Origin: Roseiarcus sp963813555
GTDB lineage: Bacteria > Pseudomonadota > Alphaproteobacteria > Rhizobiales > Beijerinckiaceae
Length of the DNA: 64,000 nt
Direction of reading: 5' to 3'
Assembly (NCBI GenBank): GCA_963813555.1
Contig: CAWEZX010000010.1
Location: forward strand, 124,001 to 188,000
Under the pieces are notes generated by a model. The model was given only the letters and a program-made list of their open reading frames with translations, did not search any database and was not told where the DNA came from. Shown in pieces: positions 35,219 through 44,508 of this stretch (positions within the stretch are counted from its first letter, which is position 1; every line of letters begins with the position of its first letter). The translations under genes and the position numbers were made by a program.

Positions 35219-35402
35219 GAAGCGTCCCCAGCTTTCAGGGAGCTATATCCCTCCTCAGCGATTATGTGCAATCACGGCCAACCGTCGTTGGCTGTCGGAC
35301 CTCGCCGCACCGGTGACGTAATGCGGAACGGCTCAAGAAACTACTTGGCAGCTAGGGGTGACGACCTTCGAGCTTGGCTAGCAAGGCGGGCCTAAGAAGC
35401 CC

Positions 35403-35798
35403 TCACCAGCGCCCGCGCCCACCCGGCTGGCGCACGGTCATGACTTCGACCCGCCCACGCGGCCCGATCCAGCCCGACATGACCCAGCTCGTCAGGCTGA
35501 CGATGATCGCGGCAAAGACCGCCGACCAGAAGCCGGCCACCATGAAGCCCGGCAAAAACCACGCGACGAGCAGAATCATCAACGCGTTGATGACGAGCAG
35601 AAACAGCCCCAGCGTCAGAAGCGTGATCGGAAGCGTGAGGATGACGATGATCGGGCGCACGAATGCGTTGATGATGCCGAGCAGCAGCGCCGCGGCGATG
35701 AGAGTCTCGGTCGAATTGAACGCAATGCCGTGCACGATTTTCGAAGCGAGCCAGAGGCCGACGCCAACCACCACCGCGCGAATGAGAAACCCTTCCAT
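35403..35798 (-). CDS. YvlD-like membrane protein (phage holin family 4)
   Basis: This 131-residue protein has four hydrophobic segments (LIRAVVVGVGLWLASKIVHG; LLGIINAFVRPIIVILTLPI; LGLFLLVINALMILLVAWF; FWSAVFAAIIVSLTSWVMSG) and the NAFVRPI/LTLPITLLTLGLF signature of the PF04020/YvlD family. Automatic pipelines call it phage holin, but it is a widespread chromosomal membrane protein and does not indicate a prophage. Start ATG 35798. Single gene. Confidence 0.88.
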   Translation of the reverse strand: MEGFLIRAVVVGVGLWLASKIVHGIAFNSTETLIAAALLLGIINAFVRPIIVILTLPITLLTLGLFLLVINALMILLVAWFLPGFMVAGFWSAVFAAIIVSLTSWVMSGWIGPRGRVEVMTVRQPGGRGRW

Positions 35799-35910
35799 GG
35801 CCTAGGCTCCTGTCCTGCCGCTTCATTTAGCGATCAAGGCCGCGATCCGCCAGGGCGGACGCAATGACACGCGGGCGTGGACTGGCTATCTACGGGGCAG
35901 AGGTTAGCCC

Positions 35911-36393
35911 ATGTCCGAAGACGCCAAGCGCCCAGTCGCCCTTCTCGCCGCCGAGGCGCCGCCGCGCCCGTTTCGCACCAACTATCCCGAGCCGTTCGCC
36001 TCGCGCATGGCGGGACGCGACAAGCGACCGCTCGGCGATCTCTTCGGGCTCAGGAATTTCGGCGTCAACATCACCCGCCTTGCGCCCGGCGGCTGCTCGG
36101 CTCTGCGCCATGCGCACACGAAGCAGGACGAGTTTGTCTACATTCTCGAAGGGCGCCCGACCTTGGTCACCGACGCCGGCCGCATGGTGCTGAACGCCGG
36201 CATGTGCGCCGGCTTCAAGGCAGGAAGCGGCGACGCTCATTGCCTTGTCAACGAAACCGGCGCGGACGTCGTCTATCTCGAAATTGGCGACCGCACCGCC
36301 GGCGACGCGGTGGACTACCCTGACGACGACCTCGCCGTCGTGACGGTCGACGGCCAGCGACGGATGGCGCGCAAGGACGGAACGCCATACTGA
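35911..36393 (+). CDS. Cupin domain protein
   Basis: This 160-residue single-domain cupin has the first cupin motif in SALRHAHTKQDEFVYILEG (metal-binding His, His and Glu) and the second in GSGDAHCLVNETGADVVYLE. Ser-Ala-Leu-Arg-His replaces the usual Ser-x-x-H-x-H spacing only slightly. The N-terminal FRTNYPEPFASRMAGRDKRP is typical of a proteobacterial cupin subgroup of unknown substrate. The frame is clean. It is followed by 300 bp without a gene and then tRNA-Tyr. Confidence 0.85.
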   Translation: MSEDAKRPVALLAAEAPPRPFRTNYPEPFASRMAGRDKRPLGDLFGLRNFGVNITRLAPGGCSALRHAHTKQDEFVYILEGRPTLVTDAGRMVLNAGMCAGFKAGSGDAHCLVNETGADVVYLEIGDRTAGDAVDYPDDDLAVVTVDGQRRMARKDGTPY

Positions 36394-36694
36394 GCGGCGC
36401 CGGCACCGCGTCGGGAATTTAGCGGCTCGGGCGCTGTGCGGCGTCCGGCAGATATGCGAAATGCGCCGAACAGGTTTCTTGGCTTCCATTGCTTTCGAAG
36501 CAAGCGCTTTTTCGATTGTTTGCGTCGACCCTTAGGGCGGGGGCGCCCAAGCCTGGAATGGCCGCCGTCGTCCGCTCGATCAAGGGGGATATTTCCAGTT
36601 GACAGGCCGAGCCGTGAGGCAACATAAGCCTCACCGCAACCCGCCTCGGCTAGCCCGGGGCGTTTTCGTCCGCGAGACTTGATCCTGCGGATAT
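36394..36694. other. Intergenic upstream of tRNA-Tyr, no gene seen
   Basis: No convincing reading frame on either strand. It presumably contains the tRNA promoter; I cannot point to a single good match. Confidence 0.4.
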
Positions 36695-36779
36695 GGGGGA
36701 GTGTCCCGAGCGGCAAAGGGGGCGGACTGTAAATCCGCTGGCTAAGCCTTCGTAGGTTCGAGTCCTACCTCCCCCACCA
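36695..36779 (+). tRNA. tRNA-Tyr (GTA)
   Basis: Acceptor arm GGGGGAG (36695-36701) pairs with CTCCCCC (36769-36775), followed by ACCA, with CCA encoded. The anticodon GTA is at 36729-36731 between GGACT and AATCC arms. A long variable arm (type II tRNA) and GGTTCGAGTCC T-arm complete the cloverleaf of 85 nt. An integrase remnant points at its 3' end from about 115 bp downstream. Confidence 0.97.
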
Positions 36780-37243
36780 TTTGCCAAGACCACGTTTGGA
36801 ATCGTTGGGCTTTTCGGCCTACTTCGCCCGCCTGTTGTCAGGTGGGGGAGGACTTGTTCGAATACTGTTCGTTCACGCAAAACCGATCACTCCTCGTCGT
36901 CGAAAAGCGGAATGATCGCGCCGGATGCTCCCACCTTAGCGGCTGCGGCGAGTGCCGCCTCTTCACGCTCAACCGCCTGCGTGTAGAGCGAGGGCATCCG
37001 GTCGGTTGTCCGGCCAAAGTATGCTCTCAGTTGCACGAAATTCGCCCCGGCCTTGGCGAGGCGTGTCGCCGCGCGCTTCCGTGGCCCGTGTGCCGAGCCG
37101 GGACAGCCTGCCGCGTCGCAGATTTCTCAAGCTCTCTTTTTTCATGGGTCCGCCCTCACCGGTCTCGATGAGGGTTAGTGAGCTCGCCCTCGACTGCCCA
37201 CGCGAACAGGTGGCGCAGCGCGTTGAGGTAATTGTTGGCCGCG

Positions 37244-38310
37244 CTAAGCAGAGATTCGTGGCATGGCCAACGGATTGGGGATGCGCTCGCGGTTGAGATC
37301 AATGACAGCGTGATGGATGGCCTGGTCGAGCGCGGCGGCGTCGGTGAAGGTCTGGTGGGCGAGGTGATGGGCTTTGAGATCGCGCCAGACCGGCTCGATG
37401 TCGTTGAGTTCGGGGGCGTATTTCGGCAGCCATTCGACGGTGAGCCAGTGTGCGCGGGCGGTGAGGGCGGCGAGCGAGCGTTTGCTGGTGTGGATCGGAC
37501 CATTGTCCTCGACCAGCACGACCGGCTTGGCCTGCCGCCCGGGCTGCGGCCCAAAGAGACGGTCGAGTTGCTCCAGATGAGCGATGAAATCGCTGCTGCG
37601 CTTGGTCGGGCTGGTATGGACGATGAGTTGGCGCGTGAGGGGATCGAGCGACCCCAGTATCGCGACCTTCTTGGCCTGCCCCGGCGCCGGCACACGCAAG
37701 TCCGCTCCCGACTTCGCCCAGGCGCGGGCGAGATAAGGATGGGTCAGCGCCTCGCTCTCATCGCCGTAGAGAAGAACGATGTCGCCGGCTTCGGCCTGCT
37801 GTTTGCGCAGTTGCAGGCGCAGGCCCACCCGTTCCACTTCGCTTTCCCTCTGACGGCCCTTCAGCGTGTGCCGGGGCCGCCGCCAGCGGAACTTTTTTTT
37901 CGCAACGCCTTGGACAGTTGCGAACGGCTGATGCGCACGCCCTCGCGCGCTTCGATCTCGGCGCGAAGGCGGGGGATTGTCCAGTTGCGCCGGTCGGCCA
38001 CAGGTTCTTCCAGCAAGGGGGTGGCAACGCGCATGGCGGCTTCACTCTTCACCGGAGGCGGGCCCGGCGCGATGCTGGCCTTCAGCGCTGCGATCCCGCC
38101 GGCGGCGAAGTCGCTGCGCCACAGCCGAACCGTATCTTCGCGCACGCCAAACGCCGCCGCGATCTTGGGGCTGGTCCAACCAGCCAGCGTCAAAAGCACG
38201 GCGCGGGCGCGGTCCGCCTCGCCGCGATCGCGTGAACCGGCAAGAGCCAAGAGGCCGGCGCGTTGTTCATCGCTCGCCGTAACCGGAGACTTTCCCGCCA
38301 TGTCATACAC
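37244..38310 (-). CDS. IS630-family transposase, copy C
   Basis: Same two-frame layout as copy A: the DNA-binding part at 38310-37861 and the DDE part at 37837-37244, joined by a -1 slip on the run of eight A at about 37892-37899. The sequence appears unchanged from copy A, with YGDESE, VEDNGPIHTS and NDIEPVWRDLK. The final TAG again uses the target TA plus a host G. Probably a source of active transposase. Confidence 0.9.
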
Positions 38311-38377
38311 CTTGCGAATCGGCGCAGGCAGCCAACCGCAAAAAACCTATCCGTTGGTTAGCCAAACGGAATCTGCT
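37247..38377 (-). mobile_element. IS630-family insertion sequence, copy C (complete)
   Basis: A 1131-bp element, flanked by TA (37245-37246 and 38378-38379), apparently identical to copy A (3099-4229) but in the opposite orientation. It splits the integrase gene. Copies A and C together form an inverted repeat about 34 kb apart. Confidence 0.93.
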
Positions 38378-38675
38378 TAGGCGTCTTCTGACGCCGCTCA
38401 CGTCCAGCGACAACCACTTGTTTCGTGATCTCCGTGAGGGGGCGTTGGCCGCTGCCTTTAGGACGTGCTTCATGATACTCTCGCGCTGGCGGCGGGTCGA
38501 CTCGGACAGGCCCGACCAAGCGGATGAGTCGCAATATCGCTCCGACAGCCAGCCTAGCGTACCGGCAGCAAGCCCCTTTCGCTTGCTCGGAGCCTCGCCG
38601 CGCAGGGCGCCGAGATACTCAGCTTCGAACCCCGGCGTTGCGACAAGCGCGCGCAACCGCGTGCGCGGGTCGATC

Positions 38676-38945
38676 AGCTTCTTTACCCACATCCGGAGCG
38701 GGTCGGTGTGGGACTTACGGTGAAACAGCACGGCATGCGCCCGGACGACGAGCAATTTACGCAAGTTTCGATTGCCCATCTTCGAAATGCGCCCGAGTTT
38801 CGGCTTGCCGCCCGAAGAGTTCTCGCGGAGGCTTGGGGCGCAGCTCGTAGCGATCATCGCGAGGGGATGGGCGATTGACCGCGTGCTCGACGCTTCCGGT
38901 GACCAAATGCGGTTGGTAGGCCGAACGCCACGCGCTGCGCGACAC
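38676..38945 (-). pseudogene. IS110-family transposase, C-terminal remnant
   Basis: The reverse frame reads SSGGKPKLGRISKMGNRNLR, KLLVVRAHAVLFHRKSHTDP and LRMWVKKL, the conserved transposase_20 C-terminal block of IS110/IS116 elements. It fuses directly into the integrase N-terminus near 38675, so it truncated the integrase start. Upstream sequence to about 38945 probably belongs to the same remnant but has shifted frames. From 38946 to 39241 I see no gene. Confidence 0.75.
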
Positions 38946-39241
38946 TCATCCTATTCTACAGAGTTGAGCTTCGTCAATTCCTACATGGAGAATTGGCGAG
39001 CAGGCAGTCGTCGCCTTAGGGTCGCGCTGAAGGACGCGGACGAGATCGTGGCGGAGCGCTAGCCGACCACATGGATCGACCTGGCTCGTCGTAAGAAGCG
39101 GCCGGCGATCGATGCCGGGGCACGCTCTGCCTGGACGCGCGGACGAAGCACATGAGAGGACAGTTCAAAGCGTGTGACGAGCTCACGGAGACTAAACAAT
39201 CATTGTGCTTAACCCGACCCGACAGTTCAGAGGAGTTGGGG

Positions 39242-39460
39242 ATGTTGTATCGGGAACGTCCGCGCGGGCTGCGGCTCGAAGTTGGCCGTCAGCCCAATGC
39301 GCTCATGTTAAACAATGGCGCGGATGCCTATTCGATCGCTTGCCAAAGGGCAAAGGAAGCAAGCAGCGAGGATATGGCTAACGACTGGACCCGAGTTGCC
39401 GCGACGATTGGCCGCAAGACGGGAAAGCGCCCGTCATTGCTCGCCTATGTCTTCCATTAG
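39242..39460 (+). CDS. Small protein of unknown function
   Basis: This 72-residue frame starts at ATG 39242, nine bases after AGAGGAGTTGGGG, a good ribosome binding site. It reads MLYRERPRGLRLEVGRQPNA, LMLNNGADAYSIACQRAKEA, then SSEDMANDWTRVAATIGRKT and ends RPSLLAYVFH. Charged and helical in the second half; no signal peptide or known motif. The clean frame and binding site make it more likely than not to be a real small gene. Confidence 0.5.
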   Translation: MLYRERPRGLRLEVGRQPNALMLNNGADAYSIACQRAKEASSEDMANDWTRVAATIGRKTGKRPSLLAYVFH

Positions 39461-39539
39461 TTCGGTTTGGGGAAGAGAGGCGGCCATCATCGCTAAAAGG
39501 GCAAGGTGCACGTCCATCTCGGGCGAGCTTCACGAGCGG

Positions 39540-39744
39540 CCCTTAAGCGCGAAGACAAGCGACGGCGTGCCCCAGCGCGCGCCAAGACGATCTCACGCCC
39601 CTTCGCGCCGTCGCGAACGATCGGCGCGGAATAGTCGGGGAAGATGCCAGGAAGCGGCGACATATTGCCGACATGGCCGCGCATCGCCCGCGCGAAGTCG
39701 CAGATCGCTTGCGGGCCTTTGGTGAGCGAATATAGGTTGCGCAT
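39540..39744 (-). pseudogene. SOS-response peptidase (YedK/HMCES) N-terminal remnant
   Basis: The reverse frame from ATG 39744 reads MRNLYSLTKGPQAICDFARA, then GNMSPLPGIFPDYSAPIVRD and GREIVLAR, the N-terminal third of an SRAP-domain (YedK) protein that forms a covalent link to abasic sites through Cys2. Here residue 2 is Arg (CGC in place of TGC), the frame degenerates after GREIVLAR, and the rest of the protein is missing. It is a dead fragment. Confidence 0.7.
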
Positions 39745-39827
39745 CGCGGCCAAATATGCGGCTATGGGGCGCCGAAGGCAAAGGGTTACTGTAGTGCCAG
39801 ACTCCTTGCTTGCGAGTGGGTTCTTCG

Positions 39828-40205
39828 ATGTTCGTTCGTTGTCGCGCATCCACCGATCCCGTCGATATCAAAGTCGTTGAAACCCCGCGGCGCGTCTCGG
39901 CTCCAGAGCGTGAGGGAACGACGCGCGCCCTGTCAGCCGGGCTTCTGGTCGCGATGCTCTCCGTGATGCCGGCCACCGCCGATCATTGTCCGCCGGGCCA
40001 ATTCTATCGGGTGCGTCTCAATCAGTGCGTCGGGCTCAACACACGCCTCGCCTCGGCCTATGTTCACGTTGTCGCCTCGCGCTTAGCCACGCCCGGCAGC
40101 GCGGAGAGGATTGCGCCTCGCGCCGAGCCGGAGGCCAAGCCTGTCGGCCAGCCCGAGGTCCCATTCGTCTTACCGACGCTCGGCGACTGGTCGGCGCCAA
40201 AATAG
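39828..40205 (+). CDS. Small exported protein of unknown function
   Basis: A frame of about 125 residues with a hydrophobic segment (LSAGLLVAMLSVMPATA) followed by DHCPPGQFYRVRLNQCVGLN, two cysteines that could pair, and a proline-rich C-terminus (EPEAKPVGQPEVPFVLPTLG). The start is uncertain: ATG 39828 or 39810, neither with a good binding site. The core resembles short periplasmic proteins seen in other Hyphomicrobiales (weak memory). No functional clue from the neighbours. Confidence 0.5.
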   Translation: MFVRCRASTDPVDIKVVETPRRVSAPEREGTTRALSAGLLVAMLSVMPATADHCPPGQFYRVRLNQCVGLNTRLASAYVHVVASRLATPGSAERIAPRAEPEAKPVGQPEVPFVLPTLGDWSAPK

Positions 40206-40616
40206 CGACGGAAACTGCCGGCCTGGAGAGGTCCCTGGGCCATCCAAGCCCCACCTGAAGAATGCCGTCACAAGGCGACAAGGGCGGCCGTGGCGTTTTG
40301 GCGATAACTCCCCGTTGGGAACTGCGTTAGAGGGCCGAATGGGCAAGGCGATTTGCCGCCGAAGCCTTACGACGCCGGCGCGCGCGGTGTCTGGCGGCAG
40401 ATCGAAAATAAGATTGACGCGGCGGTTGCCGCAGCGCGGGCACAACATCCGCTTCCGCAATCCAGCGAGCGGCATGTTGCGCCCGCGAGTTCAGACAAGC
40501 GTTTCAAGGCCTAGCTCTGCCTTATAGCGGTATTTGGCCCCGGAGCGCGTGTTGTCCACAACTCCAAACACCGCGCATCAACACGCGAGTAGGCCGCAAG
40601 GGCTTCGCTGAGAGAC
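40206..40616. other. Intergenic, possible remnant, no gene supported
   Basis: A short forward frame near 40345-40480 reads KPYDAGARGVWRQIENKIDA and AVAAARAQHPLP, which looks coding-like but has no start, no full domain and is broken on both sides. Otherwise nothing is seen. Confidence 0.4.
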
Positions 40617-41879
40617 TTGATCTGCATGAGAACATTTGAACGCGCATCAGTCGTGCTCTCCTTTGAGGCGGCGATGGCGGGGATATCAGACCTGGGCGTC
40701 TGCGCTCTGTGCCGGCTCGCCGGCCTCATGCTGGCGCTCCTCTTGCCGGCCGCCCGAGCCGGCGGCGCCGAATATTATGGCTACGATCGGGGTGGCAGCC
40801 GCTTCGCGCCGCTCGACCAGATCACCCCGGGGAATGTCGACCAACTGGTCCCGGCCTGGACCTACCATACCGGCGATCTCAAGAGCCGCGCCCCAGACGT
40901 GCTGAAGCGCTCGAAATTCGAAGTGACGCCGATCCTGGTCGGCGACAAGCTGGTCGCTTGCACGCCGTTCATGCGGTCGTGGCGCTCGACCCGGGCACGG
41001 GGCGAGAGCTGTGGCGCTACGACCCCGAGGTCAAGACCGATTACCGCCCGGCCAACATGTTCACCTGCCGTGGCGTGGCGGTCTGGCGCGGCCCCGCCGG
41101 CGCGGCCGGGCCGTGCGCCGAGCGGATCCTGACCGCGACCGCCGATCTCCGGCTGATCGCCCTCGACCTCGAGGACGGCAAGCCGTGCGCCGATTTGGGC
41201 CAGGATGGCGCGGTCCGCATCGAGCCCGGCAAGCCGCTGCTCTGGCCCGGCGAGTTCCAGTTCACCTCGCCGCCCGCCGTGATCGGCGACCTGGTCATCC
41301 TGGGCTCCTCGATCGGCGACAGTGCGCGGGTCGACGCGCCGCGCGGCACGGTGCGCGCCTTCGATGTCCGGACCGGCGCGCTGCGTTGGCATTGGGACCC
41401 GGCGCCGGAGCGCGCCGACGCCCCGGATGCGGCGAGCTGGGGCGATGACTGGCGGACGACCGGCGCCGCCAATGTCTGGGCGCCGATCTCGATCGACGAG
41501 GCGCGCGGCCTGATATTCCTGCCAACCACGAGCCCGAGCCCTGATTTCTACGGCGGCCTTCGCCCGGGCGACAATCGCGCCGCCGATTCCGTGGTCGCCC
41601 TCAAGGCCGAGACCGGCGCCGTGGCGTGGAGCTACCAGCTCGTGCATCACGATCTCTGGGATTACGACAACCCGGCCCAGCCGAGCCTCGCCACGATCAC
41701 CCTCAAGGGCAAGAAGCGCGACGTCGTCATCCAGGGCGCCAAGCAGGGGCTGGTCTTCGTGCTCGACCGCGACACCGGTCAGCCCGCGCTGCCGATCGAG
41801 GAGCGCCCCGTGCCGCAGGACGGCGTCGCGGGCGAGGTGCCGTCGCCGACCCAGCCCTTCCCGGCCGATCCTGCCACCG

Positions 41880-42946
41880 CTAAGCAGAGATTCGTGGCTT
41901 GGCCAACGGATTGGGGATGCGCTCGCGGTTGAGATCAATGACGGCGTGATGGATGGCCTGGTCGAGCGCGTCGGCGTCGGTGAAGGTCTGGTGGGCGAGG
42001 TGATGGGCTTTAAGATCGCGCCAGACCGGCTCGATGTCGTTGAGTTCGGGGGTGTATTTCGGCAGCCATTCGACGGTGAGCCAGTGCGCGCGGGCGGCCA
42101 GGGCGGCGAGCGAGCGTTTGCTGGTGTGGATCGGACCATTGTCCTCGACCAGCACGACCGGCTTGGCCTGTCGCCCGGGCTGCGGTCCAAAGAGACGGTC
42201 GAGTTGCTCCAGATGGGCGATGAAATCGCCGCTGCGCTTGGTCGGGCTGGTATGGACGATGAGTTGGCGCGTGAGGGGATCGAGCGACCCCAGCATCGCG
42301 ACCTTCTTGGCCTGCCCCGGCGCCGGCACACGCAAGTCCGCCCCCGACTTCGCCCAGGCGCGGGCGAGATAGGGATGGGTCAGCGCCTCGCTCTCATCGC
42401 CGTAGAGAAGAACGATGTCGCCCGCTTCGGCCTGCTGTTTGCGCAGTTGCAGGCGCAGCCCCACCCGTTCCACCTCGCTTTCCGTCTGACGTCCCTTCAG
42501 CGTGTGCCGGGGCCGCCGCCAGCGGAACTTTTTTTTCGCAAGGCCTTGGACAGTTGCGAACGGCTGATGCGCACGCCCTCGCGCGCTTCGATCTCGGCGC
42601 GAAGGCGGGGGATCGTCCAGTTGCGCCGGTCGGCCACAGGTTCTTCCAGCAGCGGGGTGGCGACGCGCATGGCGGCTTCACTCTTCACTGGAGGCGGGCC
42701 CGGCGCGATGCTGGTCTTCAGCGCTGCCACACCGCCGGCGGTGAAGTCGCTGCGCCACAGCCGAACCGTATCTTCGCGCACGCCAAACGCCTCCGCGATC
42801 TTGGGGCTGGTCCAACCAGCCAGCGTCAAAAGCACGGCGCGGGCGCGGTCCGCCTCGCCGCGATCGCGCGAACCGGCAACAGCCAAGAGGCCGGCGCGTT
42901 GTTCATCGCTCGCCATAATCGGAGACTTTCCCGCCATGTCATACAC
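41880..42946 (-). CDS. IS630-family transposase, copy D
   Basis: Two frames (42946-42497 and 42473-41880) joined at a run of eight A, as in copy A. Differences include GWTSPKIAEAFGVREDTVRL in place of KIAAAFGV, and a few others, all conservative. YGDESE, VEDNGPIHTS and NDIEPVWRDLK are intact. The final stop TAG is again formed by target TA plus a host G. Likely still able to produce transposase. Confidence 0.88.
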
Positions 42947-43013
42947 CTTGCGAATTGGCGCAGGCAGCCAACCGCAAAAAACCTATCCGTTGGTTAGCCA
43001 AACGGAATCTGCT
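41883..43013 (-). mobile_element. IS630-family insertion sequence, copy D (complete, diverged)
   Basis: 1131 bp between TA at 41881-41882 and 43014-43015. Same length and ends as copies A and C but with scattered substitutions (by eye about 3%), so it belongs to an older or separate arrival. It lies inside the PQQ dehydrogenase gene. Confidence 0.92.
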
Positions 43014-44019
43014 TAGGCCCCGACCGCATCACGCCGGACCAGGCATGGGGGCTAACGCCGTGGGATCGCGGCGCATGCGCCCAGGCGATATCCTCGGCGC
43101 GCAGCGAGGGCCGCTTTACCCCGCCCAGCCTACAGGGCACGCTCATCATGCCCTTCACCGGCGGCGGCGTGAACTGGGGTGGTCTCGCCGTCGATGGCGG
43201 CAAGGGCGTGGTCTATGTCAATAGCTCGAACGTGGCGCACCGGATCACTCTCTTCCCGGCCGCCGATTACGCCCAGATGAAGCAGCGTTTCCATGACAAG
43301 GAGGTCTCGCCGCAGCGCGGCGCCCCCTACGGGATGAAGCGCGAGCTCTTGGTCTCGCCGCTGGGATTGCCTTGCAACCCGCCGCCCTGGGGCGTCCTGA
43401 CCGCGCTCGACCTCGGGAGTCGCAAGATCCTCTGGCAGGTCCCGCTCGGCGCGACCGAGGAACTCAACCCGCTGGGCCTCGCCCGCCGGATCGGCACGCC
43501 CACCTTCGGCGGCCCGCTCGCCACCGCGAGTGGCCTGGTCTTCATCGGCGCCGCGCTCGACGACTATCTGCGCGCCTTCGACGCCAAGACTGCCGCCGAG
43601 CTCTGGACCGGCCGACTATCCTCCGCCGGCATCGCCACCCCGACAAGCTATCTCTGGCAGGGCCGCCAGTATGTCCTGATCGCCGCCGGCGGCCATGGCG
43701 AAGCCGGCGCCCCAGCCGGCGACACGCTGGTCGCCTTCGCCCTGCCGCGCCCTGGCGAGTCCGGCCCCTCGCCCTGGCTGCGCTGGCTCGACCAGCCAGG
43801 GGGACGTTTCGAGCTGCATGCCGGGATGGCCGGAACCGTGGCGCTCGCGCTGGTGGTGCTGTGGTGGCGGCGGCAAAGGCGACATCGGCGGCCGGCCTGA
43901 GCAGCCGAGCTGAGCCCGCGCCGCGCCGCCAGCTCGGCCGGTCGGGCGCGCCGGAGCGCGCGTTCCGCAGCAGGTCGATCATTCGGCGCTCTTGATCAAA
44001 CCCCCTGCAAACGGGGCAG

Positions 44020-44148
44020 GCCAAAACGCTCTTTTGAGCAGTCGGTTTTCGAGGGTGAGATCGGCCACGACCTCCTTCAACGCTTGCGCTTCGCGGCGAT
44101 CAAGCGCTCGACGATGATTGAACGCGTCGCGGCGATCTGTTCATTCAT
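44020..44148 (-). pseudogene. SRPBCC/AHSA1-type protein, N-terminal remnant
   Basis: ATG 44148 overlaps the ArsR stop (ATGA) and reads MNEQIAATRSIIVERLIAAKR, the start of the SRPBCC (START-like) proteins that usually follow this ArsR type in an operon. The match ends after about 20 residues and the sequence down to the PQQ dehydrogenase is not recognisable. The partner was thus lost or truncated. Between 43901 and 44020 I see no gene. Confidence 0.6.
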
Positions 44149-44468
44149 TGGTCCATCCTTTTGAGCAGATCCTCGAGGCCGTCGAACCGGGTCTGCCAGA
44201 ACCCTTTCATCTGGCTCGTCCAGTCGATCAGCGGGGCCAGCGCGCCGACTTCGGCGCTATAGTGGGTCTGGCGGCCTTGATGCCGGTCGCGCACCAGCCC
44301 TGCCTGTTTAAGGACGCCGAGATGCTTCGACACCGCCGGTTGGGACACTCCCGCCTCAGCCGTCAGCGCCCCGACCGTCTGCTCGCCTTCGCGGCACAGG
44401 CGCTCGAATATCGCGCGCCTCGTCGGATCGGCGAGCGTGCGGAAGAGCATGTCTTGAGGATTTGGCAT
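44145..44468 (-). CDS. ArsR-family transcriptional regulator
   Basis: A 107-residue winged-helix regulator: MLFRTLADPTRRAIFERLCR, GALTAEAGVSQPAVSKHLGV (recognition helix), LKQAGLVRDRHQGRQTHYSA, then the Trp-rich C-terminal helix DWTSQMKGFWQTRFDGLEDL. No CxC metal site, so it belongs to the non-metal ArsR group paired with SRPBCC proteins. I chose ATG 44468 (MPNPQDMLF) because upstream codons include the operator. The stop overlaps the start of the truncated partner. Confidence 0.88.
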   Translation of the reverse strand: MPNPQDMLFRTLADPTRRAIFERLCREGEQTVGALTAEAGVSQPAVSKHLGVLKQAGLVRDRHQGRQTHYSAEVGALAPLIDWTSQMKGFWQTRFDGLEDLLKRMDQ

Positions 44469-44486
44469 CTGATCTGATGACTGGAT

Positions 44487-44508
44487 GGTTATGGATCGAT
44501 TTATAACC
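44487..44508 (-). promoter_or_regulatory. Inverted repeat upstream of arsR-type gene (candidate operator)
   Basis: GGTTAT and ATAACC arms separated by ten bases form an inverted repeat 18 bp upstream of the ArsR start, the usual place for autoregulation by ArsR proteins. Confidence 0.55.

Larger units (their letters stand above)
36895..38645 (-). pseudogene. Tyrosine integrase, interrupted by IS630 copy C and internally deleted
   Basis: The N-terminal core-binding part is upstream of the IS630 (about 38645 down to 38380): TPGFEAEYLGALRGEAPSKR, GTLGWLSERYCDSSAWSGLS, ESTRRQRESIMKHVLKAA. After a one-base shift in the run GCCCCCTC it reads TEITKQVVVAGRERRQKTP. Removing IS630 and one TA continues as SAANNYLNALRHLFAWAVEG (37244 down). 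The catalytic centre is then missing, and only the C-terminus remains (ANFVQLRAYFGRTTDRMPSL, YTQAVEREEAALAAAAKVGA), stopping near 36897. The gene faces tRNA-Tyr, the classic layout of a tRNA-integrated island. It is dead. Confidence 0.85.
40617..43900 (+). pseudogene. PQQ-dependent dehydrogenase, broken by IS630 copy D and two frameshifts
   Basis: A glucose/quinate-type PQQ dehydrogenase in pieces. The N-terminal part has a hydrophobic segment (LAGLMLALLLPAARAGGAEY), then YGYDRGGSRFAPLDQITPGN. It shifts frame near 40970, where TTCATGCG probably lost one A, into AVVALDPGTGRELWRYDPEV. It runs through propeller blades (SYQLVHHDLWDYDNPAQPSL) to the IS630 at 41883-43013. After the element the protein resumes one base off (DRITPDQAWGLTPWDRGACA) and ends with GLPCNPPPWGVLTALDL, YLWQGRQYVLIAAGGHGE and a C-terminal membrane segment. 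At least three lesions, so non-functional as written. Confidence 0.87.

Noticed and set aside
35403..35798. Holin-like gene as evidence of a prophage
   Set aside because: It matches the chromosomal YvlD family and no other phage genes are present.
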